From: Mesorhizobium sp. L-8-3
GTDB lineage: Bacteria; Pseudomonadota; Alphaproteobacteria; Rhizobiales; Rhizobiaceae
Direction: 5' to 3'
DNA length: 64,000 nucleotides
Assembly: GCF_016756615.1 (NCBI RefSeq)
Contig: NZ_AP023262.1
Location: 2,853,501 to 2,917,500 of the forward strand
The translations under genes and the position numbers were made by a program. The notes under the pieces are model-generated. The model was not told where the DNA came from. It searched no databases and was given only the letters and a program-made list of their open reading frames with translations. Within the stretch, counting starts at the first letter, position 1. Each line of letters starts with the position of its first letter. Positions 1 through 8,120 of this stretch are shown in pieces.

Positions 1-1
1 A

Positions 2-397
2 TTCGCTTCGCTTGGATATGTGAACACAAAGTTCCTCGAATTCGATCACGCCAGCCTGGGCGATCAATCCGGTGAAGCCTTCCCGGAAGCGCCGGAATGG
101 ACGTTCGCCTTCGGTGGTCGATATGAATTCCAGAATGGGGCCTTTGTCGGCGGCGACGCCAAGTACACCGGCGACTACAATTCCCGCTTCGGCACGGGCG
201 GCATGTACAGGATCGACTCGCGCTTCATCGTGAATGCACAAGCCGGCTTCAAGAAGAACAATTGGGAGATCACAGCCTTTGTGGACAATCTCACCGACGA
301 GAAATACTTCACCATTGTCGATCCGGATGCGCCGCTTCCTTTCGCCCAGGCTGGACTGCGGCGATCGTTTGGGCTGAACGTTCGAACAAAATTCTGA
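2..397 (+). CDS. TonB-dependent outer-membrane receptor, C-terminal fragment (5' end outside window)
   Basis: The reading frame is open from the left edge to a TGA at 395-397, giving about 131 residues of what would normally be a 650-800 residue protein. The visible part has alternating aromatic/polar beta strands (GGRYEF, GGDAKYTGDY, SRFIVNAQAGF, WEITAFVDNLTDEKYF) and ends in Phe, the signature of the last strand of a TonB-dependent receptor barrel. The 'NLTDEKYF' stretch is typical of siderophore receptors. Receptors of this family import ferric siderophores or heme across the outer membrane using TonB energy. The periplasmic binding protein gene follows after 54 bp, which supports an iron role. 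The exact ligand cannot be read from this fragment. Confidence 0.85.
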   Translation, partial: FASLGYVNTKFLEFDHASLGDQSGEAFPEAPEWTFAFGGRYEFQNGAFVGGDAKYTGDYNSRFGTGGMYRIDSRFIVNAQAGFKKNNWEITAFVDNLTDEKYFTIVDPDAPLPFAQAGLRRSFGLNVRTKF

Positions 398-451
398 TGA
401 CGTCCGGCTGCGGGGCGAAAGCCCGCAACCGCTTCTACGGGTCAATTCGAC

Positions 452-1381
452 ATGGTATCCGTCCTGCGTCTGGGCCTTGCCCTTCTGCTCCTCCTGTGCC
501 CCCTGAAAATTGCGCATGCAGCCTGCCAGGGGAAGGAAATATCGGAAGGCGTCTACAAGGCGCCCTTCTGCGTTCCGGCCGGAGCGAAGAAGATCGTCAC
601 GCTCGATCCGCTCCTGACGCTCGGCCTCTTGTTGGACCTCGAGGTTCCGGTCTTCGCCACGCCCTATATGGCGATCCAGGACGCCAAGGTGCTCGACTTC
701 GTCAAACAGTCGAAGATGGTCGACCTCGGCAATCCCAAGGAGCCGAGCCTGGAGCGGATCGCGGCGCTGAAGCCCGATCTCATCATCGGCAGCACGGAGG
801 CACATTCGCAGATCTACGAGAAGGCGTCGAAGATCGCGCCGACGGTCTTCTTCAGCCACATGGACTGGAAGAAATATCTCCGGCTCCTCTCCGAAATTAC
901 CGGCCGCGAGGCTCCGGCCGAGGAGGCGCTTGCCGCCTATGAGAAGCGCGCCGCTTCGATCCGCGCGCGAATGAAGGACGTGACGGTCTCGGCCGTCCGC
1001 TTCGCTCCGGGCAGGTTCGTCGTCTTCGTCGACGGTCCAGCCGCCTATGCGCCCTTTGCAGTGCTGCACGAGGCCGGCGTGAAGCGCACGGCCTACGAGA
1101 CGGTGACCGACGACACGATCGTCAAGCGGCCGGACTGGGAGGAACTTGCCAATCTCGATGGCGACATTCTTCTCTACGTTTCGGCCAGCGGCTTCGAAAG
1201 CGCACCGGACGACGCGCTCGAGAAGGAGGTCACCAGTAACCCCCTCTGGCAGCTTCTGCCCGCCGTGCGGAACGGTCGCGCCTACCGCGTCGACCGGGCA
1301 ACATGGCAAAGCTTCCATGGCATTGCCTCCGCGCATCGGATCCTCGACGACATCGAACTATACATCCTGGCAGAGCCGTGA
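452..1381 (+). CDS. Periplasmic iron-siderophore/heme-type ABC transporter substrate-binding protein
   Basis: 309 residues. An N-terminal signal peptide (residues about 1-23, hydrophobic LRLGLALLLLLC followed by AHA) directs it to the periplasm. The body fits the TroA/FhuD/BtuF fold: 'VTLDPLLTLGLLLDLEVPVFATP', then 'ERIAALKPDLIIGS', a common motif of iron-chelate binding proteins, and a C-terminal 'RNGRAYRVDRATWQSFHGIASAHRILDDIE'. It would hand the ferric chelate to the two FecCD-type permeases that follow. Its stop overlaps the GTG start of the first permease (GTGA at 1378-1381), so the genes are translationally coupled. The chelate specificity is not visible. Confidence 0.88.
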   Translation: MVSVLRLGLALLLLLCPLKIAHAACQGKEISEGVYKAPFCVPAGAKKIVTLDPLLTLGLLLDLEVPVFATPYMAIQDAKVLDFVKQSKMVDLGNPKEPSLERIAALKPDLIIGSTEAHSQIYEKASKIAPTVFFSHMDWKKYLRLLSEITGREAPAEEALAAYEKRAASIRARMKDVTVSAVRFAPGRFVVFVDGPAAYAPFAVLHEAGVKRTAYETVTDDTIVKRPDWEELANLDGDILLYVSASGFESAPDDALEKEVTSNPLWQLLPAVRNGRAYRVDRATWQSFHGIASAHRILDDIELYILAEP

Positions 1382-2400
1382 CCGCCGGCAACCTGACCGC
1401 AAGCGCCGATGCACGGCGGTTCTCGGCGTTCGCGGCGCTGGGCCTGCTCGTGGCAGTCGTGGCGGTCTGGTCGGTGACGCTCGGCGCGTCGCGCATCGCG
1501 ATCTCCGACGTGCTGGCCGCGATCTTCTCATTCGACGGCTCGCGCGAGCATCTGGTGGTGAGGACCTTGCGCCTGCCGCGCGCGATGGCCGGTCTGCTGT
1601 CGGGCTCGGCGCTCGCCGTCGCCGGCGTGATCATGCAGGCCGTGACCAACAACCCGCTCGCTTCGCCCGGCCTGCTCGGCGTCAATGCGGGTGCGGCCTT
1701 CGCCGTCGTCATGGCCATATCTGTCATCGGGGTGGGATCGAGCAGCGCCCAGGTCTGGTTCGCATTTGGCGGGGCCGGGATCGCGGCGGTCGTCGTCTAT
1801 GCGCTGGCCTCGGCCGGGTCCGTGGGCGCGACCCCGCTCAAGCTTGTGCTCGCCGGCGTGATCGTCACGACGTTCCTGTCCTCGCTGACCACCGCCATCC
1901 TGGTCTTCGACCAGACGACGCTCGACGCCGTACGGCTGTGGACCGCCGGCTCGCTCTCCGGCCGCAGCTTGGCGCAGGTCGCAGCCGTCGCGCCCTACAT
2001 CCTCGCCGGGCTTGCGGCCGCCTTGATCTTGCGCAGGCACATCATGACCTTGAGCCTGGGCACCGAGGTCGCCGCGTCTGTCGGTCAGGACCCGGTTCTC
2101 TGGCGCAGCCTGGCCGTCGCCATCGTCATCCTGCTGGCCGGCGGGGCCGTCGCACTTGCCGGTCCCATCGCCTTCGTCGGCCTTGTCGTTCCGCACCTCG
2201 CGCGGATGACCGTCGGAGCTGACTACCGCTGGATAATCCCCTTCAGCGCGGCCGGCGGCGCGCTGCTGATCGTTCTGGCCGACATCATCGGCCGAACCAT
2301 TTTCGCCAACCAGAGCTTCCCGGTGGGCGTGACGATGGCGCTGGTCGGCGCGCCCTTCTTCATCTGGCTGGCGCGCAGCCGCGCGGGCGACGCCCGATGA
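1378..2400 (+). CDS. FecCD-family iron ABC transporter permease (first subunit)
   Basis: About 340 residues, hydrophobic throughout, of the FecCD/BtuC type with roughly ten membrane segments. Typical motifs are 'RLPRAMAGLLSGSALAVAG', 'NPLASPGLLGVNAGA' and, near the C-terminus, 'GPIAFVGLVVPHLARM', the loop that contacts the ATPase. I place the start at GTG 1378 because it overlaps the upstream stop by four bases and begins just before the first membrane segment. An earlier in-frame ATG at 1303 would add an unlikely charged leader inside the upstream gene. The stop overlaps the next ATG (ATGA, 2397-2400). Confidence 0.9.
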   Translation: MTAGNLTASADARRFSAFAALGLLVAVVAVWSVTLGASRIAISDVLAAIFSFDGSREHLVVRTLRLPRAMAGLLSGSALAVAGVIMQAVTNNPLASPGLLGVNAGAAFAVVMAISVIGVGSSSAQVWFAFGGAGIAAVVVYALASAGSVGATPLKLVLAGVIVTTFLSSLTTAILVFDQTTLDAVRLWTAGSLSGRSLAQVAAVAPYILAGLAAALILRRHIMTLSLGTEVAASVGQDPVLWRSLAVAIVILLAGGAVALAGPIAFVGLVVPHLARMTVGADYRWIIPFSAAGGALLIVLADIIGRTIFANQSFPVGVTMALVGAPFFIWLARSRAGDAR

Positions 2401-3386
2401 TCCGCATCCTCGCCGCCCTGGCCCTTGTCGTGGCCGTCCTGCTTGTGGCCTCTGTCGCGTATGGCGACGTCGTGGTGCCGTTCGGCGAGCTGGTCTCGCT
2501 TCTCGCGCAACCGGCCGGCACGAATCCGCAGATCGAGACGATCGTCTTCGACCTGCGCATGCCGCGCGTGCTGCTCGCCATGCTCGTCGGTGCGGGACTT
2601 GCGGTTGCGGGAGCCATCGCGCAGGCTGTCATGCGAAACCCGCTCGCCGAACCCGGCATCCTTGGCATCAATGCGGGTGCGGCGCTGGCCGCGACGATCT
2701 TCATCGTCGCGCTCGACAACGCGCCTGTCCAGATACTGCCCTGGGCGGGCTTCGCCGGTGCATCGGTGATGGCGGCGGCGATCTATATACTTTCCTGGCG
2801 CAACGGCGGCACCTCTTCGCTGCGAATCATCCTGATTGGCATCGGCTTGAGCGCGCTCGCGGGCGCCGCCACCACCTTCCTCACCGCCTTCGGCGAGATC
2901 GGCGACGTACAGCGCGCCATGATCTGGCTGGCCGGCAGCGTCTATCACGCCGACTGGCCTGGCGTGCGGGCCCTGGCGCTCTGGCTCGCCGCGCCGCTGG
3001 CGTTCTCGATGATTTCCAGCCGCGAACTCGACCTTATCCGCTTCGGCGATCAAGCCGCGCAGAGCCTCGGCCAGCGCGTCAACGCTGTCCGCGCGCTGAT
3101 GATCCTGCTCTGCACGCTTCTCTCCGGGGCGGCCGTCGCGGCCGCCGGGCTGATCGGCTTCGTCGGGCTGGTAGCACCGCACATCGCCCGCCGCCTGGTC
3201 GGCCCCGCGCATGCCAGGCTGATACCCATATCGGCCCTGACCGGTGCGGCCCTGGTCATGGCGGCCGATTTCGCCGGTCGCACGGTCATCGCCCCGGTGC
3301 AGCTTCCCGCGGGCATCGTCACGGCGCTGATCGGCGCGCCCTTCTTTGCATATCTTCTCCGGGACCGACAGAATGTCCGAGCCTGA
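2397..3386 (+). CDS. FecCD-family iron ABC transporter permease (second subunit)
   Basis: 329 residues, the partner of the preceding permease, showing the same family motifs: 'LRMPRVLLAMLVGAGLAVAGA', 'NPLAEPGILGINAGA' and 'GLIGFVGLVAPHIARRLVGPAHARLIP'. Two different FecCD subunits pairing in the inner membrane is normal for Fec/Fhu/Hmu-type importers. It overlaps the first permease by four bases and the ATPase gene by 14 bases, so the whole importer should be one transcript. Confidence 0.9.
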   Translation: MIRILAALALVVAVLLVASVAYGDVVVPFGELVSLLAQPAGTNPQIETIVFDLRMPRVLLAMLVGAGLAVAGAIAQAVMRNPLAEPGILGINAGAALAATIFIVALDNAPVQILPWAGFAGASVMAAAIYILSWRNGGTSSLRIILIGIGLSALAGAATTFLTAFGEIGDVQRAMIWLAGSVYHADWPGVRALALWLAAPLAFSMISSRELDLIRFGDQAAQSLGQRVNAVRALMILLCTLLSGAAVAAAGLIGFVGLVAPHIARRLVGPAHARLIPISALTGAALVMAADFAGRTVIAPVQLPAGIVTALIGAPFFAYLLRDRQNVRA

Positions 3387-4233
3387 CGCAAACCGGGGTC
3401 TGGCCGCCAAGGGCGTCGCGATCGCCTACGGCCGCTCGATGGTCGTCGAAGGTCTCGACCTTGCCATAACTCCCGGTGCATTCACGGCGCTGATCGGGCC
3501 GAATGGCAGCGGCAAGTCCACCATCCTGCGCGCGCTCGCCGGCCTGCGCGCGCCGAACGCCGGCACGATCCTGCTCGACGGTCGCCCCCTGTCTGAATTC
3601 TCCACCAGGGAGATCGCGCGTCGCGTCGGCGTGCTGGCGCAGGGGCCGGTCGCGCCAGAGGGGTTGACCGTCCTCGATCTCGTGCGGCAGGGCCGCTACC
3701 CGCACCGCTCCCTGTTCGGCCGATGGTCCGAGCAGGACGACAATGCCTGTGCCGAGGCGCTCGCCCTGACCGGCATGGACGATCTGGCCGCCCGCCCGCT
3801 CGAAAGCCCGTCCGGCGGCCAGCGCCAGCGGGCGTGGATCGCCATGACGCTGGCGCAGGAAACCGGCATCCTGCTCCTCGACGAACCCACCACCTTCCTC
3901 GACCTCGCCCACCAGATCGAGATGATGCATCTCGTCGCCGAACTGGTCGCCACTCGCGGCAAGACGGTCGTGGCCGTGCTGCACGATCTCAACCAGGCCG
4001 CCCGCCATGCCGACCACATGGTCATGCTCAGGGCCGGCAAGATCGCGGCCGCCGGCCGTCCGGACGTGGTGATGACGGCAGAGATCGTGGAGCATGTCTT
4101 TGGCGTTGCTGCGACCATCATCACCGATCCCGTCGCCGGTACCCCCCTGTGCATCCCCGCCGCTCGCGCCTCGCCCGCGCGGTCCTCACTGTTGCAGATC
4201 GGCCACGGAGCGACAGATTCGGGCCGGCCTTGA
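3373..4233 (+). CDS. Iron-siderophore ABC transporter ATP-binding protein (FepC/FecE type)
   Basis: 286 residues from ATG 3373. It has Walker A 'GPNGSGKST', Q-loop region 'VGVLAQGP', signature 'SPSGGQRQR', Walker B 'ILLLDEPTTFLDLAHQIE' and H-loop 'VLHDLNQAARHAD'. The 'TTFLDLAHQ' wording is typical of siderophore/heme/B12 importer ATPases. I prefer ATG 3373 to an in-frame ATG at 3346 because it overlaps the upstream permease by only 14 bases and starts the protein a few residues before the domain. It energises the two permeases above. The last ~25 residues after the ATPase domain look poorly conserved. Confidence 0.9.
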   Translation: MSEPDANRGLAAKGVAIAYGRSMVVEGLDLAITPGAFTALIGPNGSGKSTILRALAGLRAPNAGTILLDGRPLSEFSTREIARRVGVLAQGPVAPEGLTVLDLVRQGRYPHRSLFGRWSEQDDNACAEALALTGMDDLAARPLESPSGGQRQRAWIAMTLAQETGILLLDEPTTFLDLAHQIEMMHLVAELVATRGKTVVAVLHDLNQAARHADHMVMLRAGKIAAAGRPDVVMTAEIVEHVFGVAATIITDPVAGTPLCIPAARASPARSSLLQIGHGATDSGRP

Positions 4234-4290
4234 TGACGACCGCATGCGGGGACGCGGCAGGCCAATGTGCGGATTCGCCCAATGAAATCA

Positions 4291-4325
4291 GCAGAAAACA
4301 TGACTCGAAAAGTCCTGTTTTCTGC
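4291..4325. terminator. Long perfect-stem hairpin after the iron importer operon
   Basis: GCAGAAAACA (4291-4300) pairs exactly with TGTTTTCTGC (4316-4325). GACT/AGTC extends the inner stem around a five-base loop. It lies 57 bp after the ATPase stop and ahead of the sigma-factor gene. There is no uridine run after it on the plus strand, so it may be a weak or bidirectional terminator or an mRNA 3' stabiliser. I saw nothing else clear in 4234-4548. Confidence 0.5.
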
Positions 4326-4548
4326 GACATCGGAATCTGCCAGCCTGGAAGGCTTCCAAGCTGCTACTATTGCGGGATTTTTCTGCTTTCGATAAGCAAA
4401 TCCAGTCGCCTGGGGTGGCGGCATTGTCAGCGGCAATCGCCGGCGGATCGGAAGCGAGAGGGAATGCAGGAAGACGGCGCAATGCCTCTTTCGTGTTCGG
4501 AGCCACTGGAAGCCTGGCGGTCTGCCGCGGATGTTCCAGGACGAAAGC

Positions 4549-5136
4549 ATGACCATGCCGAATCTGTCTGGCACCGTTCCCAGCCTTGGCGACTTCGACG
4601 GCAACGAGCTGCTTAACCGAGCCATCGTGGCATATTACGACGACATCGCCGCTGCCGCCGGCCGCAGCGGCCATTCCCGCTCCGCGACGCTGGACATTGT
4701 TCACGACCTCTATCTGAAGCTTTCGGCCAGGCCCGAAATCCTGCGCGACAAGCGCTCGCTCAAATCCTATTTGTGTCAGGCGGCCGTCAATCTCGGCATC
4801 GACCGCTTCCGCAAGGAGAGTTTCGAGGCGCGCCTTTTCTCTGGCACCGAGGAGGAGGCGCAGGCGGTCCCGGCGGACAACGCCTCACCGGACCGTGCCC
4901 TCGAAATCGAGGCGCGCATCGTCGTCCTCCGCGACGCGATCGCCCAACTGCCGGCAAGGCGGCGCGCCGTCTTCATCCTTCACAGGCTGCACCAACTCTC
5001 CCAGGACGAGATCGCCATGAAGCTCAACATCTCGCGCAACATGGTCGATCGCCATCTTCGCCGCGCTTTCGCCCACTGCCTCGACCGGCTCATGGGAGCG
5101 GAGATGGAACTGTCCACCTGGTCGTGGTCGCGTTAG
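4549..5136 (+). CDS. fecI: ECF RNA polymerase sigma factor, FecI family
   Basis: 195 residues from ATG 4549 (an ATG at 4531 is also in frame). I favour 4549 because AGGACG at 4538-4543 is well spaced from it. Region 2 is 'DIVHDLYLKLSARPEILRDKRSLKSYLCQAAVNLGIDRFRKE'. Region 4 is 'AIAQLPARRRAVFILHRLHQLSQDEIAMKLNISRNMVDRHLRRAFAHCLDRL', a close match to FecI-type sigma factors. Such factors are released by FecR when an iron chelate occupies the outer-membrane receptor, and then transcribe receptor and transport genes. The anti-sigma gene follows after about 100 bp. The pair lies downstream of the transport genes rather than upstream as in E. coli fec. Confidence 0.9.
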   Translation: MTMPNLSGTVPSLGDFDGNELLNRAIVAYYDDIAAAAGRSGHSRSATLDIVHDLYLKLSARPEILRDKRSLKSYLCQAAVNLGIDRFRKESFEARLFSGTEEEAQAVPADNASPDRALEIEARIVVLRDAIAQLPARRRAVFILHRLHQLSQDEIAMKLNISRNMVDRHLRRAFAHCLDRLMGAEMELSTWSWSR

Positions 5137-5234
5137 ATTGCGCGCTCGTGGCGGCGCGAACGGCTCCGCCCCGAAACGTCACCGCTCGGCAAAAATAGCT
5201 CGGGGAGTCCCAAACCCGCCGGCTCATCCGTCAA

Positions 5235-6221
5235 ATGAGTGAGAAGGGAGATTCGGGACCGTTCATGCTGCAGAGGCGACTGACGAGAGCGCAGAAAAGG
5301 CGCCATCTTGAAGCGGCGGACTGGATCTTGCGCAACCGGGAGGCTGGCCGGACCGCCGCCGACGAGGCAGCCTTTCGACAATGGCTCGACCGTGATCCCG
5401 AAAACGCCGATGCCTACGAGGCGGCCATGCGCCTGATGGGCGAGGCCCGCATGGCGATGGAATCCGATCCGGCGCTGCGCGATCTCCGGATCAAGCCCCG
5501 CAGCGTCGTAAAGCCGATCCTCGGTTCTCTTCTTGCACTCTTCGTCGCCGGCTCACTCTTCCTGCTGTTCGACGGACCGATGCGCCTTCAGGCCGATGTG
5601 ATCGCCGGCACCGCCGAGATGCCGGTGGTCGCCCTGGAAGACGGCTCGACGGTGCAGCTCAACGCTTCCTCCGCCATCGCCCACGACTTTGATGCTACGC
5701 ATAGAACCGTCCGGCTGTTGCGCGGCCAGGCATTCTTCGACGTTGCAGGCGACCCCGACCGTCCTTTCACAGTAGAGGCCGGAGACGTCCGTGTCACGGC
5801 GCTCGGTACGGCCTTCGACGTGCGCCTCGGTGGCACCGAGACCGACGTGACAGTCACGCATAACGCTGTGCTGGTCGAATTCGCGAGTAACGCGAATAAT
5901 TCCCTGCGCTTGAAGGAAGGGGAGCAGGCTGGCTACGACCACGCCACTCACGCGCGCACGGCCGGTAGGGCGGACACTGAGCTTGCTCTTTCATGGCGCC
6001 GCGGACTGCTTGTCGTCGACAATGCTCCGCTCTCCTACGTCGTCGAGGAGATGAGCCGCCATTTCTCCGGGCGAATCGTGATCGCCGACAACCAACTGGC
6101 CCGGCGCCGGGTCAGCGGCACCATGACGGTCTCCGATACCGGCGCCGCGCTCGCCTTCCTCGAACGGGCGCTTGGCGTGCGCATAAACAGGATTGGACCG
6201 GTCATCGTCATCCGCAACTGA
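5235..6221 (+). CDS. fecR: FecR-family anti-sigma factor / iron signal transducer
   Basis: 328 residues. The N-terminal cytoplasmic part (about 12-75) is a DUF4880-type domain with 'AADWILRNREAG' and 'FRQWLDRDPENADAYE'. One membrane segment follows at about 95-115 (PILGSLLALFVAGSLFLLF). The periplasmic FecR domain holds 'LEDGSTVQLNASSAIAHDF' and 'VRLLRGQAFFDVAGDPDRPFTVEAGD'. The C-terminal DUF4974-like part is 'LSWRRGLLVVDNAPLSYVVEEMSRHF'. The protein relays receptor occupancy to the sigma factor encoded just upstream. A later ATG at 5265 is also possible, since neither has a strong ribosome-binding site. Its receptor partner is probably the truncated receptor at the window start. Confidence 0.88.
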   Translation: MSEKGDSGPFMLQRRLTRAQKRRHLEAADWILRNREAGRTAADEAAFRQWLDRDPENADAYEAAMRLMGEARMAMESDPALRDLRIKPRSVVKPILGSLLALFVAGSLFLLFDGPMRLQADVIAGTAEMPVVALEDGSTVQLNASSAIAHDFDATHRTVRLLRGQAFFDVAGDPDRPFTVEAGDVRVTALGTAFDVRLGGTETDVTVTHNAVLVEFASNANNSLRLKEGEQAGYDHATHARTAGRADTELALSWRRGLLVVDNAPLSYVVEEMSRHFSGRIVIADNQLARRRVSGTMTVSDTGAALAFLERALGVRINRIGPVIVIRN

Positions 6222-6557
6222 CTGCGGCCGGTCGCGCGATAGGCGTCGTCGAAACCGGCCGCGTTGAAATCGCCCGGCGCCCTGACGATCGGTCCGACTT
6301 TCAGTTCGTTCAGCGACACGTCCAGGGAGGGGATGGCCGTCACAAGCATTCGGGCGATGAGTGCATCGGGGGCCATGTCGATGAGACAGCCCATCCCGAC
6401 GGCTTCCCAGATCGTTTGTCATCTAATTGAAATACCGATCTGGCATTAGCTTGGCCGGCGCAGGCGGATTGCCGGCAAAGGATTGTCGCCGCGCCGGTTG
6501 TCAAAGAACGCGTCCCGGTTATCTTCGCGATGGGGCGGGGCTGCTTCAGGAGGGCTC
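6222..6557. other. Gap of about 335 bp; possible minus-strand gene remnant
   Basis: No intact gene on the plus strand. On the minus strand one frame is open from the stop at 6419-6421 leftward into fecR. The part outside fecR reads like protein (QTIWEAVGMG, then IPSLDVSLNELKVGPI and APGDFNAAGFDDAYRATG). I cannot name a family. It may be the C-terminal relic of a lost gene or chance. The right part (6430-6557) leads to the MarR gene and holds its AGGAGG ribosome-binding site at 6548-6553. Confidence 0.3.
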
Positions 6558-7028
6558 ATGGCCAAGCCAGACAAGAGCGCAACGATGACCCGCCTCCATT
6601 CGGCGGCACGCCTGGCACGCACCGCGCTCGCGGCGCGGCTGCTCGACCACGGTTTCTATGCGGGCCAGGATCAGATCATGCTGGCGCTCGACCATGCGGA
6701 CGGCCAGACCCCCGGCCAGCTTGCCGCCCGGCTCGGCGTCCGGCCGCCGACCATCACCAAGACGATCAACCGCCTTCAGGTGCAGGGCTTCCTCGAGAAG
6801 CGAGCCTCGGAGGCGGACGCGCGGCAGGCGCATATCTTCCTCACCGAGGCTGGCCGCGACACGATCCGCGCCATCGAGAAATCGGTGCGCAAGACCGAAA
6901 AGCAGGCGCTGAAAGGGCTCGACAGGAAGGAGCAAAAGGCATTGTCCAAGCTGCTCGCCCGGATCGAGGCCAATCTGCTGGGCAACACGGTCGATCTGGT
7001 CGAGATCGAGGCCGACGAAGCCGAATAA
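6558..7028 (+). CDS. MarR-family transcriptional regulator
   Basis: 156 residues from ATG 6558, chosen because a strong AGGAGG lies a few bases upstream. The winged helix-turn-helix is clear: 'LTP/GQLAARLGVRPPTITKTINRLQVQGFLEKRASEADARQAHIFLTEAGRD', including the wing with 'SEADARQ' and the following 'TEAG'. The C-terminal part is rich in Lys/Glu helices (dimerisation). MarR proteins usually repress an adjacent gene and are released by small aromatic or oxidising ligands. The DMT transporter gene starts 94 bp downstream on the same strand and may be a target or co-transcribed. Confidence 0.9.
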   Translation: MAKPDKSATMTRLHSAARLARTALAARLLDHGFYAGQDQIMLALDHADGQTPGQLAARLGVRPPTITKTINRLQVQGFLEKRASEADARQAHIFLTEAGRDTIRAIEKSVRKTEKQALKGLDRKEQKALSKLLARIEANLLGNTVDLVEIEADEAE

Positions 7029-7121
7029 CGATATTCGCCGCGAACCGGCTTTTTCTCTTGCCGTCGAGGCCGTCCTGACCCACAAGCAATCCCTGTTTCT
7101 GTTCCTCCACGGCCCGGTCAA

Positions 7122-8063
7122 TTGAACCCAACTCCAAAGTCGGCGGATGGTGCTGCGCCGGCATCCGCAATCCTGCTCGTTTTCGCCTCGGGCGTCCTGT
7201 TCGCCTGCCTGGATGCTTCGGCCAAATACCTCGTGGTCTCCGGATTCGATTCCGGCTTCGTGACCTGGGCACGCTTCGCGGTCCATGCCGTGCTCGTCGC
7301 CATACTGTTCAAGGCCTGGACCTTGCCGGCCAGGCTGAGGATGGAGAGCCCGTGGAGGCAGGCGGTCCGCGCCCTGTTCATGGTGGGCGCCACCATATTC
7401 AATTTCCTGGCGCTGCAGACGCTGCAACTCGCGGAAGCCGTGTCGATCCTGTTCTTCGGGCCCATGGTGATCACCGCGCTTGCCGGGCCCATCCTTGGCG
7501 AATGGGCCGGCTGGCGCCGCTGGCTCGCCGTGCTGGTAGGGTTCGTCGGCGTGCTCGTCATTACCCGGCCGGGTTTCGCCGCCTTCGACGCCGGCCATCT
7601 CTTCGCGATCTGCTCGATGCTGTCCGGCTCGCTCTATGCGCTGATGACGCGCGCGCTTTCGGCTACGGAAACTTCCGAGAGCCTCATCTTCTATCCCGCC
7701 ATCCTGCCGGCTCTGCTCCTGTTCCCGGTCGTGCCTTTGCGCGGGGAGATCCCTGGCGAACCGATCATGTGGCTGCTGCTGGCCGCACTCGGGTTCTTCG
7801 GCGGACTCGGCCATTGGCTGCTCATCAAGGCGTACCGGCAGGCGACCGCCACGGCGCTGGCGCCTTATCCCTATCTGCAGATGGTATGGGCAACAACGGC
7901 CGGATATCTGGTGTTCGGCCAACTCCCGGACCGCTGGACGTTGATCGGCGCGGCCATCATCATAGCGAGCGGTCTCTACATCGTTTACCGCGAGCATGTG
8001 CTGCGGCTGAGGAGCAGTGCAGGGCCGAATTCGGAGGCCGAGGAACTGGCCAAAAAGCTTTGA
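7122..8063 (+). CDS. DMT superfamily (EamA) inner-membrane transporter
   Basis: 313 residues with about ten hydrophobic segments in two EamA repeats. The first begins 'ILLVFASGVLFACLDASAKYLV', the second near 'GHLFAICSMLSGSLYALMTRAL'. Motifs such as 'LQTLQLAEAVSILFFGPMVITALAGPILGE' and 'LIKAYRQATATALAPYPYLQMVWA' are typical of the RhaT/YdcZ-type metabolite exporters. No ATG or GTG is available before the first membrane segment, so translation probably starts at TTG 7122. The substrate is unknown. Confidence 0.85.
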   Translation: MNPTPKSADGAAPASAILLVFASGVLFACLDASAKYLVVSGFDSGFVTWARFAVHAVLVAILFKAWTLPARLRMESPWRQAVRALFMVGATIFNFLALQTLQLAEAVSILFFGPMVITALAGPILGEWAGWRRWLAVLVGFVGVLVITRPGFAAFDAGHLFAICSMLSGSLYALMTRALSATETSESLIFYPAILPALLLFPVVPLRGEIPGEPIMWLLLAALGFFGGLGHWLLIKAYRQATATALAPYPYLQMVWATTAGYLVFGQLPDRWTLIGAAIIIASGLYIVYREHVLRLRSSAGPNSEAEELAKKL

Positions 8064-8120
8064 TTCTTCTCTGTCCAGTGGCATAAGCCGGTTTCAGGCA
8101 GGTTAGGCCGGGAGGGCGCG

